Shown one piece after another: positions 18,861-29,094 of a DNA stretch of 64,000 nucleotides (positions are counted from its first letter, which is position 1; the number at the start of each line of letters is the position of its first letter). The position numbers were made by a program, and so were the translations under genes. Origin of the DNA: Thraustochytrium sp. TN22 (Eukaryota; Sar; Bigyra; Thraustochytrida; Thraustochytriidae); contig JABLUY010000034.1 of assembly GCA_013306675.1 (NCBI GenBank), positions 62,001 to 126,000 of the forward strand, given 5' to 3'. The notes beneath the pieces are model-generated. The model made no database searches. It had not been told where the DNA came from and saw only the letters and a list, made by a program, of their open reading frames with translations.

Positions 18861-19982
18861 ATGCAGCCCCGTGTCCTGCGATTCGCTCCTGCGCGGCGGA
18901 CAGCTGCGGCGAAGATGACCTGCACGCCGCAGAGCCCGATCTCAAACCTTAGCAAAACGAATTCCACGAGCTCGATCACCTCCAGCACCTCCAGCGCGAC
19001 CTCGTTAGCCTCCATGGACGTCGTGTACCCGGTGGCCAACAAGTCTGCCGCGTCGTGGACCCCGGACGCCGCCAAGCACTCCAAGGTATTCTTCGGCGGC
19101 GCCGAGGAGAGCAACGCTCTCGCCAATAGCTCTTGCAAAAGTCACGGCACTAGTGTGAGCGGCGTCTCAGAGAGCGCGGGAGTGCAACCTGGGCTCGAGG
19201 CGGACGAAGGCTCCTCCACCGAGCAGGACGACCGCGGCGTCTTCTTGGCCAGTATCTCGCTCAGCGACCAGGCGTTGCGCTTTCCGGAGTTCCATCGTAC
19301 GCGCAACACACTCATGCCGATCGAGAACGATGAGGCGACGCTCGATAGCGACCTGCGCTGCCTGCTCCGGGGCCATCTCAGCAACAATGCGCTCCGTGCG
19401 CAGGTGCTGCGCTACCTGCCCGCCTTCGAGGCCGGCCTGGAACACATGCACACGCAGGAACACTACTTTGCTGACCTCTACAGCAAGTGCCCAGGCAACT
19501 TTGGCGCTGTCGAGGTGGCGATCATCCGCTGTCGCCTCAAGTGGGCCGAGATGCGCCTGCAGTTCAAGCGACGCTTCCTGTTCGTGCTGTTGACGGCTCA
19601 GAGCCAGGGCGGCGACGTCGCGGCGACGCCGACCGCCTGCCTGCAGGCGCTACTCGCCGCGGACGCCGGCGCGCCGCCCCGCCCTGAGGACGCCTCCTTT
19701 GTCACGACTGGCGTCAGCAAGCCGCGCTGCAACTTCTCCAAGCAGGCCAAGGAGACTCTGCGCTCCTGGTTCCTTGCGCACATGGAAAGCCCATACCCGA
19801 GCGACGACGAGAAGGACCAGCTGGCGCGCCGGACGGGCCTCACCGCCGCCCAGGTCTCCACCTGGTTCATCAACGAGCGCATGCGCAACTGGAACCGCAA
19901 GCGCAAGCTCGACCACGGCGACGACCACGATAACGACAACGACAACGACGTCGAGATGGTCGCCAAGCACGTTCGCTGCTGA
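18861..19982 (+). CDS. TALE-class homeodomain transcription factor
   Basis: A 373-residue protein whose C-terminal homeodomain spans about residues 288-352. The extra Pro-Tyr-Pro loop ([13 protein letters not shown]) between helices 1 and 2 and the recognition helix [12 protein letters not shown] define the TALE class (PBX/MEIS/KNOX kin). The residue after WFIN is Glu-Arg rather than the common Ala-Arg. Residues about 125-235 form a helical region ([19 protein letters not shown] to [15 protein letters not shown]), possibly an analogue of KNOX/MEINOX or BELL partner domains. The first 90 residues are Ser/Thr-rich. The tail is a basic KRKLD followed by an acidic Asp/Asn repeat. Start chosen at MQPRVLRF; upstream frame extensions cross direct repeats. 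Confidence 0.88.
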   Translation: MQPRVLRFAPARRTAAAKMTCTPQSPISNLSKTNSTSSITSSTSSATSLASMDVVYPVANKSAASWTPDAAKHSKVFFGGAEESNALANSSCKSHGTSVSGVSESAGVQPGLEADEGSSTEQDDRGVFLASISLSDQALRFPEFHRTRNTLMPIENDEATLDSDLRCLLRGHLSNNALRAQVLRYLPAFEAGLEHMHTQEHYFADLYSKCPGNFGAVEVAIIRCRLKWAEMRLQFKRRFLFVLLTAQSQGGDVAATPTACLQALLAADAGAPPRPEDASFVTTGVSKPRCNFSKQAKETLRSWFLAHMESPYPSDDEKDQLARRTGLTAAQVSTWFINERMRNWNRKRKLDHGDDHDNDNDNDVEMVAKHVRC

Positions 19983-20805
19983 CCGTGCTGACCGCTGCTG
20001 GCCACGCCCGGCCGCGTCCTCGCCCCTGAGTGACGCCCCCCTGACCCTGTGTAGTACTGTTCCACTGGCAGCCAGCCGCGTACTGTTGTCATGATCTTAC
20101 CGCATCTTACCAACGCTTGCTCCGAGTCGTACCTCAACTTCCTCCCGAGAATCCGGTCGGCCCGGCCCGTGCACTTGCTTGCACTGCACTGCACTGCCAA
20201 GAGCAGGCTGAGCTCAGCTCTCGCCGCGCGTTGCTCCCCGCGCGTTGCTCCCAGACTGACTGTGAGAGCGCGCACCCGCTGCACTCCCTGCACTCCTCAT
20301 GGCATGCCGTGACCGCTCTCCGCGCCGTTCTCCGAGCCGCGCTAGCCGTCGCTCTGGCCGCCGCGCTGGCCGCCACAAGCTGCCACAACCAGCCCGCAAC
20401 CAGCGCGCAGCGCGCAGATCGCCGCAGAAGCCAAAGCTTAGCCCGCGTAGCGCTCAGTACTAACAAGCCCGGCGAGCTGCAGTGCGCCTAGGTGTCCGAC
20501 TCGTCCGAGCCAGCCGTGTGCAACGGGGTCCGCATGCACAACTTGAAGCAGCCAGGCCGGCCCAGGCCGGTTGGCCGTGGCGCGGCCAGTGGGGACAGCC
20601 TCGCGCTGGCGGACGACGCCCGGCGCGTGCAGGCGTGCACCCCAGCCGCGCTCACGCCTGACATGGGATGGCCCCAGGAGACGGAGACGCTGCGGCGACG
20701 CGGGCGGGCAGTCCTGCATCGCGGCGGTGAGCGGCCGGCGCAGCGCGAGTCGGCACGGCAGCCCGCCCGGCCCAGCCTGGCAGGGAGCGCGACGCCGGCC
20801 TCAAG
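19983..20805. other. Intergenic, homeodomain 3' side to STAND gene
   Basis: About 820 bases with no supported gene. Pyrimidine/purine-biased stretches and GCGTTGCTCCC-type short direct repeats near 20225-20255 are the only structure. Several ORFs overlap here on both strands and look like shadows. Confidence 0.45.
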
Positions 20806-23800
20806 ATGATCACCATCTTCGTGTCGCACAAGTGGGGCGACGATGAGGAGGGCCGCAGCGCGCTCGAGCAGGCGCGCGAGATCGCCGACTGGCTGAGCCA
20901 GCAGGAGGGCATCATCGTCATCTTCGACGAAGGGAACGCGCATGACGACCTTGTCGACTGGATGGTGGACGGCATCAACAGGTGCGACATCGTCCTCGTG
21001 TGCCTGACCTACAAGTACTACGTGGCGGTGAACGCGCGCAACAAGAACGACAACTGCCAGCGCGAATTCATGTACGCGAGCACCGTCAAGGCGGGCCACA
21101 TGCTTCCGGTGAGGATGGAGGCGGCCGTGCCACGCCAATTCGAGGACACGGTCAGGTTCGTGCTGCAGAACGAGCTGTACCACGACCACGACGCCTACGG
21201 CAGCGACCTGAGTGCATCCATGCACAAGCTCTTGGGCATGATTCGCGCCAAGGCGGAGGCCGCNNNNNNNNNNNNNNNNNNNNNNNNNNNNNNNNNNNNN
21301 NNNNNNNNNNNNNNNNNNNNNNNNNNNNNNNNNNNCTTCGAGCGCGCGCCCGACCGGCGCGAGTCGCTGCTCCGGCGCGTCTCCCGGCGCCTCGTGTCGT
21401 CCGGCGCCCCGCAGGCCTGGACGATCGGCGCCGTGCACTTCTTCCGCTACGACGACGAGCGCGCCAACGACGTGCTCGTCTGCCTGCGGTCCATCGCCAA
21501 CCAGCTGGCCGCAGTGGTGCCGGGCCTGCGGGAGAAGCTGCTCGAGACCGTCGCCAGCACGCGGGACATTGACGACCCCGTGACGCTCTTCAAGAGCATC
21601 ATCGCCGAGCCGTGCAAGGCCGTCGCGCGCCCCCCTAGCCGGGTCATCGTCGCGCTCGACGCGCTCGACGAAGCAGCGCCCAAGCAGCGCAAGAAGCTCC
21701 TGCAGATCATCAAGCGCGAGTGGGAGCGCAGCACGCCCGACTGGCTCGGCCTCCTCGTGTCGTCGCGGCCCGAAGACCCCATTAAGGAGAGTCTCGAGCG
21801 CTACAGGCCACTCGTGCTGGAGCTCAGCGACCGGCGCAACCTCGAGGACGTCGACCGCTACCTTCGCACCACCCTTGCCCCGTATGTGGCGACGCCCAGA
21901 GCACTGGACGAGGCGCTGCCCAAGGTGCTGGAGCGCACGCAGGGCCTCTTCCTCTACGCGGCCCTTCTGCTTCGCCACATCAAGAACACTTACGACAAGG
22001 ACCCCAGGCTGCTGAGCGCGCACGCTCTGGAGCAGAGCTTCCCCAGGAACCTCGATGGCATGTACGAGGAGTACTTCGAACGCCTCCTCGAGGGCCCGTT
22101 CGAAGGCGACGAAGATCGCTACCAGGCGCTCCTGGGCGCCATGTGCGTGGCCAGAGACCCGCTTCCCATCGTCCTCGTCGAGGACGTGCTGGGACTCGAC
22201 AGCAGAGCCACCCGCACCATCCTGCGCAAGGCAGCCCAGCTGCTCGACGTGGACGCCGACACGGTGCGCTTCATCCACAAGTCGATGCCAGATTTCCTGC
22301 TCGACGAACCCCGCGCCGCATCGGATCTCGCTGTCGACGCCGACGCCGCAGAGGCACAGCTCGCGGCGACGCTCTTCAAGCACAAGTATGAGCCCTTCGC
22401 GCTCAAGCACGTCGTCTTCCACCTCGTGCGCTGCGGCCAGTCTGCCAAGGCCTTACGGGTGCTCAACAGCTTCAATTGGGTGCAAGCAGCCGTATCCCGT
22501 ATCCACCGGCGGCACCGACGAAGCAGCCCAGCGCCGTGCTGCCATCGGCTCGCTCCTCCGCGACTGCACCGACGTCGGCATTATGTTCTCCGAGGACAGC
22601 GACACGCCCCAACTCCTCAGCAAGGCCATGAACGCGCTCTGCTGGGACCCCAAAGAACTCGCCTCCCAAGTGCTTGCACGCCTCCTCCAGGACCCCAACC
22701 ACCCTCTCGTCAAGAGCATGAAGGGCAACGTGCCCGACAGATGGCTTCGACCTGTGCGCCCGTCACTCCCCCACCCGCGCAGCCCACTTCAGATGGTGCT
22801 GGAGGGCCACTCTGGCGCGGTTCTGAGCGTCGCGGTGCAAGGGGATCGCATCGTGTCCGGCTCATCAGACCGTTCGGTGCGGATCTGGAACGCGGCGACG
22901 GGCGAGCTGGAGCATGTGCTGGAGGGCCACTCTGGCGCGGTTCTGAGCGTCGCGGTGCAAGGGGATCGCATCGTGTCCGGCTCTGGTGACCGTACGATGT
23001 GGGTCGGCTCTGCTGACCGTTCGGTGCGGATTTGGAACGCGGCGACGGGCAAGCTGGAGCATGTGCTGGAGGGCCACTCTGGCTGGGTTATGAGCGTCGC
23101 GGTGCAAGGGGATCGCATCGTGTCCGGCTCTGATGACCGTTCGGTGCGGATCTGGAACGCGGCGACGGGCGAGCTGGAGCATGTGCTGGAGGGCCACTCT
23201 GACGCGGTTTGGAGCGTCGCGGTGCAAGGGGATCGCATCGTGTCCGGCTCTGGTGACCGTTCGGTGCGGATCTGGAACGCGGCGACGGGCGAGCTGGAGC
23301 ATGTGCTGGAGGGCCACTCTGGCGCGGTTCTGAGCGTCGCGGTGCAAGGGGATCGCATCGTGTCCGGCTCTGGTGACCGTACGATGTGGGTCGGCTCTGC
23401 TGACCGTTCGGTGCGGATTTGGAACGCGGCGACGGGCAAGCTGGAGCATGTGCTGGAGGGCCACTCTGGCTGGGTTCTGAGCGTCGCGGTGCAAGGGGAT
23501 CGCATCGTGTCCGGCTCTGATGACCGTTCGGTGCGGATCTGGAACGCGGCGACGGGCGAGCTGGAGCATGTGCTGGAGGGCCACTCTGGCTGGGTGAAGA
23601 GCGTCGCGGTGCAAGGGGACCGGGTCGTGTCCGGCGCGAGCGACCGTTCCGTGCGGATCTGGAACGCGGCCACGGGCGAGCTGGACCATGTGCTAGAGGG
23701 CCACTCTGGCGCGGTTCTGAGCGTGGTGGTGCAAGCGGACCGCGTCGTGTCTGGCTGTGATGACCGTTTGGTGCGGATCTGGAACACGGCGGCGGGCGGG

Positions 23801-24721
23801 CTGGAACACGTGCTGGAGGGCCACTCTGACACGGTCTGGAACGTGCTGGTGCAAGGGGACCGGATCGTGTCCGGGTCGAAGGACGGTTCTTTGCGAATCT
23901 GGAACGCGGCAACGGGCGAGCTGGAGCATGTGCTGGAGGGCCACTCCAGAGATGTGACCAGCGTGGTGGTGCAAGGGGACCGGATCGTGTCCGGGTCTTC
24001 AGACTGTTCGGTGCGGATCTGGAACGCGGCGACGGGCGACCTGGAGCATGTGCTGGAGGGTCACTCTGGCTGGGTTTGTTGCGTCGCGGTGCAAGGGGAT
24101 CGCATCGTGTCCGGCTCAGCAGACTGTTCGGTGCGGATCTGGAACGCGGCGACGGGCGAGCTGGAGCATGTGCTGGAGGGCCACTCTGGCTCGGTTCGGA
24201 GCGTCGCGGTGCAAGGGGATCGCATCGTGTCCGGCTCTGATGACCGTTCGGTGCGGATCTGGAACGCGGCGACGGGCGAGCTGGAGCATGTGCTGGAGGG
24301 CCACTCTGGCGTGGTTAAGAGCGTGGCGATGCAAGGGGACCGGATCGTGTCCGGGTCATCAGACTGTTCGGTGCGAATCTGGAACGCGGCAACGGGCGAG
24401 CCGGAGCTTGTGCTGGGGGGTCACTCTGGCAGGGTTGAGAGCGTGACGGTGCAAGGGGACCGGATCGTGGCCTGGTCTCATGACAATTCGGTGCGGATCT
24501 GGAACGCGGCGACGGGCGAGGCGCTGGATTCCGGTGCGCTTGAGAGCTTCAGTCGGACTACCCCGGTGCCGTTGGCAATAGAAGGTCGTACGCATGTGAA
24601 GATGAGCGATGGTGTCGGCTTCACCACTGACGCCGACGTGCTCGCTTCCCTCCGTTTCGGTGACCTTGTTGTGCTGGGGGATCGGAGCGGGATGGTTCAT
24701 GTACTTCACGCGTTCGAGTGA
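20806..24721 (+). CDS. TIR-NACHT-WD40 STAND receptor-like protein
   Basis: Residues 1-125 form a TIR domain: MITIFVSHKWGDD, VIFDEGNAHDD, CDIVLVCLTYKYY and NCQREFMYAS, with a Glu after the Cys where NAD-cleaving TIRs have their catalytic Glu. A NACHT-type NTPase follows: GAVHFFRYDD and RSIANQLA, Walker B RVIVALDALDEA, then SSRPEDPI and the winged-helix region. The P-loop expected before this falls in a run of N at 21264-21335. The reading frame shifts by one base around 22490-22510, between the NACHT-associated helices and the segment TGGTDEAAQRRAAIG. This is either a sequencing indel, a small intron or a real break. The second frame carries 14 WD40 repeats and a degenerate tail. Such proteins sense ligands through the propeller and signal through TIR oligomers; in fungi NACHT-WD40 proteins act in non-self recognition. 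Confidence 0.85.
21264..21335. other. Assembly gap (72 N) inside the NACHT region
   Basis: A run of 72 unknown bases. If the length is right it is in frame. The expected Walker A motif should lie here or just beside it, so nucleotide binding cannot be judged from this sequence. Confidence 0.95.
22799..24532 (+). repeat. Fourteen near-identical WD40 repeat units
   Basis: Fourteen tandem units of 120 bases (40 residues), except units 2 and 5 which are 147 bases. Each reads LEGHS-x-V-x-SVAVQGDRIVSG through SVRIWNAATGELEHV. The 14 units would make two seven-bladed propellers. Differences cluster at the residue pair after HSG, at the residue before SV and at the DR/DC loop, exposed positions on the propeller face. 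The block of units 2-3 (22919-23185) is almost the same as units 5-6 (23306-23572). Confidence 0.95.
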
Positions 24722-25398
24722 GTTGGTGATTGCACGACCGTTCCAGCTTGGTGATGCTTCCGGTAGAGACCCACGCGAACCGTAACAATTTATCAAAGGC
24801 CACGTTTGCTCTTATTTTCTTGCAGAAGCCTCATTTCATTCGCAAGAATCGTGCTGCTCGTTTGGACAAACTCGGGACGGAGGGATATTTGAAGAGGTGG
24901 GCTCTTTGGTGGGGTTCTGATCAGAAAATCGGTGAAGCTTGGCGAAGTGATGAGAGAGACTGACGGAAATTGCGTGCATGCGTGCGTGCAAAGAGTCCGA
25001 GTCCGAGTCCGAGTCCGAGTCCGAGTCCGAGTCCGAGTCCGAGTCCGAGTCCGAGTCCGAGTCCGAGTCCGAGTCCGAGTCCGAGTCCGAGTCCGAGTCC
25101 GAGTCCGAGTCCGAGTCCGAGTCCGAGTCCGAGTCCGAGTCCGAGTCCGAGTCCGAGTCCGAGTCCGAGTCCGAGTCCGAGTCCTGCTCGTACACGTTGA
25201 CACAGTGCAGCCTGCAGCGACGGTGAGGCACGACTCACCAGCAGCAGTACCCGGTCGAGAGCCGCCGGCTCGCAGCGCAGCAGGGGCGCGCGGCGGGGCG
25301 GCGGGCGGCAGCGGGGCGTGCGCACGCTCGTCCGCGCTCGCTCGTCTGCGCTCGCTCGTCCGCGCCTGCTCGCCCGCGCTCGCTCGCTCGCGCGCGCC
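24722..25398. other. Intergenic with hexamer microsatellite
   Basis: No supported gene. The first 270 bases are AT-richer, a probable 3' flank of the STAND gene. Then comes the long hexamer array, then a GC-rich stretch with CGCTCGCTCGTCCG-like repeats at 25320-25390 directly before the VPS9 gene. Confidence 0.6.
24993..25184 (+). repeat. (GAGTCC)32 microsatellite
   Basis: Exactly 192 bases, 32 uninterrupted copies of GAGTCC. It is stop-free in all six frames, which creates long spurious Ser-Glu, Arg-Val, Ser-Pro, Asp-Ser and Gly-Leu frames. Confidence 0.98.
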
Positions 25399-27186
25399 AT
25401 GAGCACGGCGGCCATGGCGGCGGACTCGGACGCGCGCCGGGAGCACGAGCACGGCGCCGCCGCGACCTTCGACCCGTTCGCGGCGCTGCAGCCGCTGGCG
25501 CAAAGCCTAAGCGGCGCGAGGGCGGCCGGCGCGGCGCGCTTCGCGGCCGCCACGCCGGCCAGGGCGCCCTCGCCAGCGGCGGCGGAGGCGGCCGAGGGCG
25601 AGGGTGATGGCGAGCTCCGCGTACCGGACGCCGGGGTCGGCAAGGCCGGCGCGGTGACCGCAACGCCGGCGGCCGCCGGCGGCGCCACGGCGGGCGACGA
25701 GAATGAGCGCGGCATGGAGAACGCGGCGGAGCTGCCGCCCGGGCTGGCGTTCCCGGTGACGAAGCAGATTATGCAGTTCCTGAACCGCGTGTCAACGCAG
25801 CCGGGCCCGGTCGTGCTCGGGACCAGCTCGCTGCGCGGCCCCGGGAGCGGGGCCACGGCAGTGGTGGCGCAGCCCGCGGAACCGGCAGCGGCCGAGCCGG
25901 CGCTGGAGCTGACTGAGAGCGACGCAAGCGCAGACGCGACGCGCAAGGCGGCAACAACGAAGTCGACGACGGCGACGGTCGCGGAACGGCCAGCGACGTA
26001 CGCGAGCTTCATCCAGTCGCTCAAGGACCCACGCATTGGGGGATTTGTGCTGTCCATCAAGAATGTGGTGCAGCGCACCACAGCTCAAGCGCGAGAGGCC
26101 GCGACTCTGGCCGACAGCGGCAAGGGCGCCTCGCGCGCTGCCGACGACGCGGTGCCAGGCCAGGACGACGCGGTGGCGCGCGACTTCCAGCGCTCCATGC
26201 GCGGGCTTGAGGCGAGCATGCGGTTGCAGCCCATGCTGGGCGGTGGGGCGGGCAGCAGCGAGGACGCCTGGGTGGGCCAGTGCGAGGCGCTGGAGAAGTT
26301 CGTCCTGGGCAAGCTGCACGCGGCGGTCTTCCAGTCGAGCCTTAGCGCTCGCGCGTCAGACGCCGCGCTGCACTCGCGCGTTCGCAGCCTCAGCTTTCTG
26401 CGGCCCGAGCACCTCGACGTGCAGGAGCACTTTGCGCCAGAGAACGCAGCGCTCTGGCAGCAGGTGGGTGCGGAGCTGCGCAAGATGAACGACTTCAAGA
26501 GCCCGCGCGACAAGGTTGTTTGCGTCACGAACGCGTGCCGCATGCTCACGAGCCTGCTGAGCGTGGCGGTGGGCGACGGCCGCCTCCCGGGCGCTGACGA
26601 CCTCCTGCCGGCGCTCATCTACGTGTTGGTCAAGGAGAACCCGCGCGACCTGCTCGCGAATATTACCTACGTGGCCGGCTACCGCAACCCGGCGCGCCTC
26701 AAGGGCGAGGCTGGCTACTTTTTCACGCAGCTCGCCAGCGCTGCGGCCTTTGTCGAGAACATGGAAAGCCGGATGGTTTCTGGGCTTTCAGAGGCGGACT
26801 TTGATGCGCTTCGCGCGCACTGCGCGCGCTGCGCGGAGGAGGACGCCTCCTTCTCCTTTGGCTGGGCCGGCATCAGCACCGAGGACCAGCGTCGCGTGCT
26901 GGAGCGCGCCGCCGTGCGACCGCCCGAGGCCCTCGGCCGAGGAAGCGCGGCCGCCGGAGGCCTGGCGCTTCTGGCCGGGGCGGCCAGGGTCGACGCCACG
27001 CCGGCCGCCGTGCAGGCGTGGAAGTCCGCGCGGCTGCGCTTTCGCGAGCGCTCGGCGCGCTCTCTCACGCTGGCGGAGGTGGAGGACCTGCTCACCGAGT
27101 ACAAGGCGCTGGCGGTGGCACTGGACGTGTTGGCGCCCGTTGGCGAAGAGGGCGGCGGTGCCCACGACGATGATGTCGAGCTGTAA
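25399..27186 (+). CDS. VPS9-domain Rab5-type GEF
   Basis: A 595-residue protein with a VPS9 domain at about 330-460: FLRPEHLDV, the helix RDKVVCVTNACRMLTSLLS, then ADDLLPALIYVLVKENPRDLLANITYV, with the conserved Asp and Pro that engage the GTPase, and GEAGYFFTQLASAAAFVENM. VPS9 proteins load GTP on Rab5-family GTPases at early endosomes. A helical bundle before it (residues about 250-330) matches the position of the helical bundle in Rabex-5. The first 200 residues are Ala/Pro-rich and disordered. The C-terminal 100 residues are helical and unassigned. MSTAAMAADS was taken as start because upstream codons run into Arg-rich repeat DNA. Confidence 0.88.
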   Translation: MSTAAMAADSDARREHEHGAAATFDPFAALQPLAQSLSGARAAGAARFAAATPARAPSPAAAEAAEGEGDGELRVPDAGVGKAGAVTATPAAAGGATAGDENERGMENAAELPPGLAFPVTKQIMQFLNRVSTQPGPVVLGTSSLRGPGSGATAVVAQPAEPAAAEPALELTESDASADATRKAATTKSTTATVAERPATYASFIQSLKDPRIGGFVLSIKNVVQRTTAQAREAATLADSGKGASRAADDAVPGQDDAVARDFQRSMRGLEASMRLQPMLGGGAGSSEDAWVGQCEALEKFVLGKLHAAVFQSSLSARASDAALHSRVRSLSFLRPEHLDVQEHFAPENAALWQQVGAELRKMNDFKSPRDKVVCVTNACRMLTSLLSVAVGDGRLPGADDLLPALIYVLVKENPRDLLANITYVAGYRNPARLKGEAGYFFTQLASAAAFVENMESRMVSGLSEADFDALRAHCARCAEEDASFSFGWAGISTEDQRRVLERAAVRPPEALGRGSAAAGGLALLAGAARVDATPAAVQAWKSARLRFRERSARSLTLAEVEDLLTEYKALAVALDVLAPVGEEGGGAHDDDVEL

Positions 27187-27449
27187 GAGTACAAGACAAA
27201 CCACACCACGTATGCGATTCCAATGTGCAATGCTCTTGGGCGCTCTGCCAGTGCATCGTTCGGAAAGAAGTCAGAGGAGGCGTGCGGCTCGACGCGGTTG
27301 AGTTTGACTCGTCGAGCTGTAAAGTACAAGACAAACTACACCACGTATGCGATTCCAATGTGCAATGCTCTTGGGCGCTCTGTCAGTGCATCGTTTTTCG
27401 GAAAGAAGTCAGAGGAGGCGTGCGGCTCGACGCGGTTGAGTTCGACTGG
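27175..27449 (+). repeat. 136-bp tandem duplication across the VPS9 stop codon
   Basis: Two copies with a period of 136 bases, the second starting at 27311 with VEL-stop codons of the VPS9 gene repeated (GTCGAGCTGTAA). They differ by a handful of substitutions and small length changes. Near the end of each copy is a stretch (GAGGCGTGCGGCTC) also present at the 3' end of the neighbouring minus-strand oxidoreductase gene. Confidence 0.9.
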
Positions 27450-27543
27450 CCACGCTGTCAGCCACGCTGAGCCAGCGCCCAGTTGGGAAAAGGAAGGAAA
27501 AGACAAGAGCTACGTTATTATAGTGTTCATTCACATCATCACA

Positions 27544-29094
27544 TCAGTAAGAGGCGTGCGGCTCAACGCGGTGGTCGTGGGTTGCCGGCTTGCTGTCGGG
27601 GCCTAGATCGTGGCGGGTCTCGATGGTGCAAATGCCGGCATCAAGCAAGCGGTCGCGCAGCGTGGTGCCAAAGGCGGAGGCTGGCGTGTAAAAGCCGCCG
27701 TGTTCCTGCACCTCCTTCTCGTGGAAGACGAAGCAGAGCGCCGACTCGACGAACATGCTGGCCGTGAGGCGGTACAGCGTGTCGGTGGGGAAATACATTT
27801 GCAGGCTGACCTGGGAACCGCGGTTGCCGAAGCCATAGGCGCGCTCAACCAAGTAGCCGCGGTCCATCTCGGCCTCGGACGGGCCCTGGCCGGGCGAGGG
27901 CAGCAGGCCGAGGGTCGAGGCGAGCTCGCGGAGCAGCGGGTTCATCAGGAAGCAGCCCAGGATGATGGTGTCAACGACCCAGGCGAAAACCGCGAAGAAG
28001 GAGGGCAGCTGGCGCTGCTCCTTGTACTCGAGATGCACGCCGTAGCGGTTGAAGACGTTGGAGCGGCGCACGCAGGCCATGTTGACGGCCGCGAGGTAGA
28101 AGAGGACATACCAAGACTTGCGGAGCGAAGAGTAGCCGGGCGCAGTCCTGGACAGGTTGACTGTGCGCACGTCGGCGCGTTCGCCGTCGTGGTCCATGTC
28201 AAGCGGCGAGAAGGGCGCGCGCGGCGCCGCGTAGCCCGAACGGTGGTACAGCACGGTCTCGAGCGTGCCGCCGGAGATGGCGCCGCGGCCGTCGTCGAAG
28301 AGTTCCACACGTGTGAGCTCCTCATCCGGGTCGCCCTCGCGCAGCGTCTCGTGCAGCTGCAGCACGGCCAGGTCGGCAGGCACGCAGTCGTGGCCGCAAA
28401 AGTTTACGATGCGCGCGCCGGTGTGCTGCGCGTCGCCCAGGAACTCGTAGATGCTGGCGCGCACCCAGGCAGCCTCGCCCGTGGTATCCACCATGGCGCA
28501 CCCGTGCGCCACACACTGGCGCACGACGGCCGTGCCGTACTTGGCAAAAGGTCCCACCGACGTGGCCACCACGCGCGTCTGCGCGCACATGGCGGCCAGA
28601 CTGTTGTCGTCGGTGACGTCGACGACCAGGACGTCCAGCGCGGCCAGCGTGCTGTCAATCTCGGCCAGCTCCCTCCGCAGCGCCTCGAGCCGCCCCACGT
28701 TGCGCCCTGCGATGGCCCACTTGACGCTGCGCGCGTAGCTCCCCGCCATGTACCTCGCGGCCAGCCCGCCGGTGAACCCGGACGCGCCCAGGAAGACCAC
28801 GTCAAACTTGCGCGTTGCCATGGGCCGCACATCGGCCGGCTCGGCCGCACTGGGCGACTCCTCGTCGGCCCACGCGTCCTCGTCCGCGCCGCCGTCGCTG
28901 TTCGAGGGAGCCCCGCACAGCTTGCCCCAGACCCAGGCCCCTACGCCCGTCACCACCGTCACCGGCAGCAGCACCGCCAGCAGCAGCGGCAGCTTCACCA
29001 GCAGCGTCACGCCCACGCCCACCACGCCATCGTACGCGCCCCTCTTGCCGTCCCTCGCCTTGAAGTCGGTGAACTCTCGCACGTCCCGTTGCAT
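27544..29094 (-). CDS. Saccharopine dehydrogenase-like oxidoreductase, copy 1
   Basis: A 516-residue protein. After an N-terminal hydrophobic segment (TLLVKLPLLLAVLLPVTVV, about 31-50) comes a Rossmann fold opening FLGASGFTGGLAARYM near residue 100, the glycine-rich dinucleotide site. The core ATSVGPFAKYG and NFCGHDCVPADLAV are hallmarks of the SCCPDH/trans-acting enoyl reductase family. True substrates of eukaryotic members are largely unknown; some bacterial relatives reduce enoyl intermediates in lipid synthesis. The membrane anchor suggests an ER or lipid-droplet location. A divergent paralogue lies about 1.4 kb away with the same layout. Confidence 0.9.
   Translation of the reverse strand: MQRDVREFTDFKARDGKRGAYDGVVGVGVTLLVKLPLLLAVLLPVTVVTGVGAWVWGKLCGAPSNSDGGADEDAWADEESPSAAEPADVRPMATRKFDVVFLGASGFTGGLAARYMAGSYARSVKWAIAGRNVGRLEALRRELAEIDSTLAALDVLVVDVTDDNSLAAMCAQTRVVATSVGPFAKYGTAVVRQCVAHGCAMVDTTGEAAWVRASIYEFLGDAQHTGARIVNFCGHDCVPADLAVLQLHETLREGDPDEELTRVELFDDGRGAISGGTLETVLYHRSGYAAPRAPFSPLDMDHDGERADVRTVNLSRTAPGYSSLRKSWYVLFYLAAVNMACVRRSNVFNRYGVHLEYKEQRQLPSFFAVFAWVVDTIILGCFLMNPLLRELASTLGLLPSPGQGPSEAEMDRGYLVERAYGFGNRGSQVSLQMYFPTDTLYRLTASMFVESALCFVFHEKEVQEHGGFYTPASAFGTTLRDRLLDAGICTIETRHDLGPDSKPATHDHRVEPHASY

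Noticed and set aside
24921-26081. Long ORFs through the hexamer array (Ser-Asp, Gly-Leu, Arg-Val repeats)
   Set aside because: GAGTCC repeats lack stops in every frame, so these frames are forced by the microsatellite.
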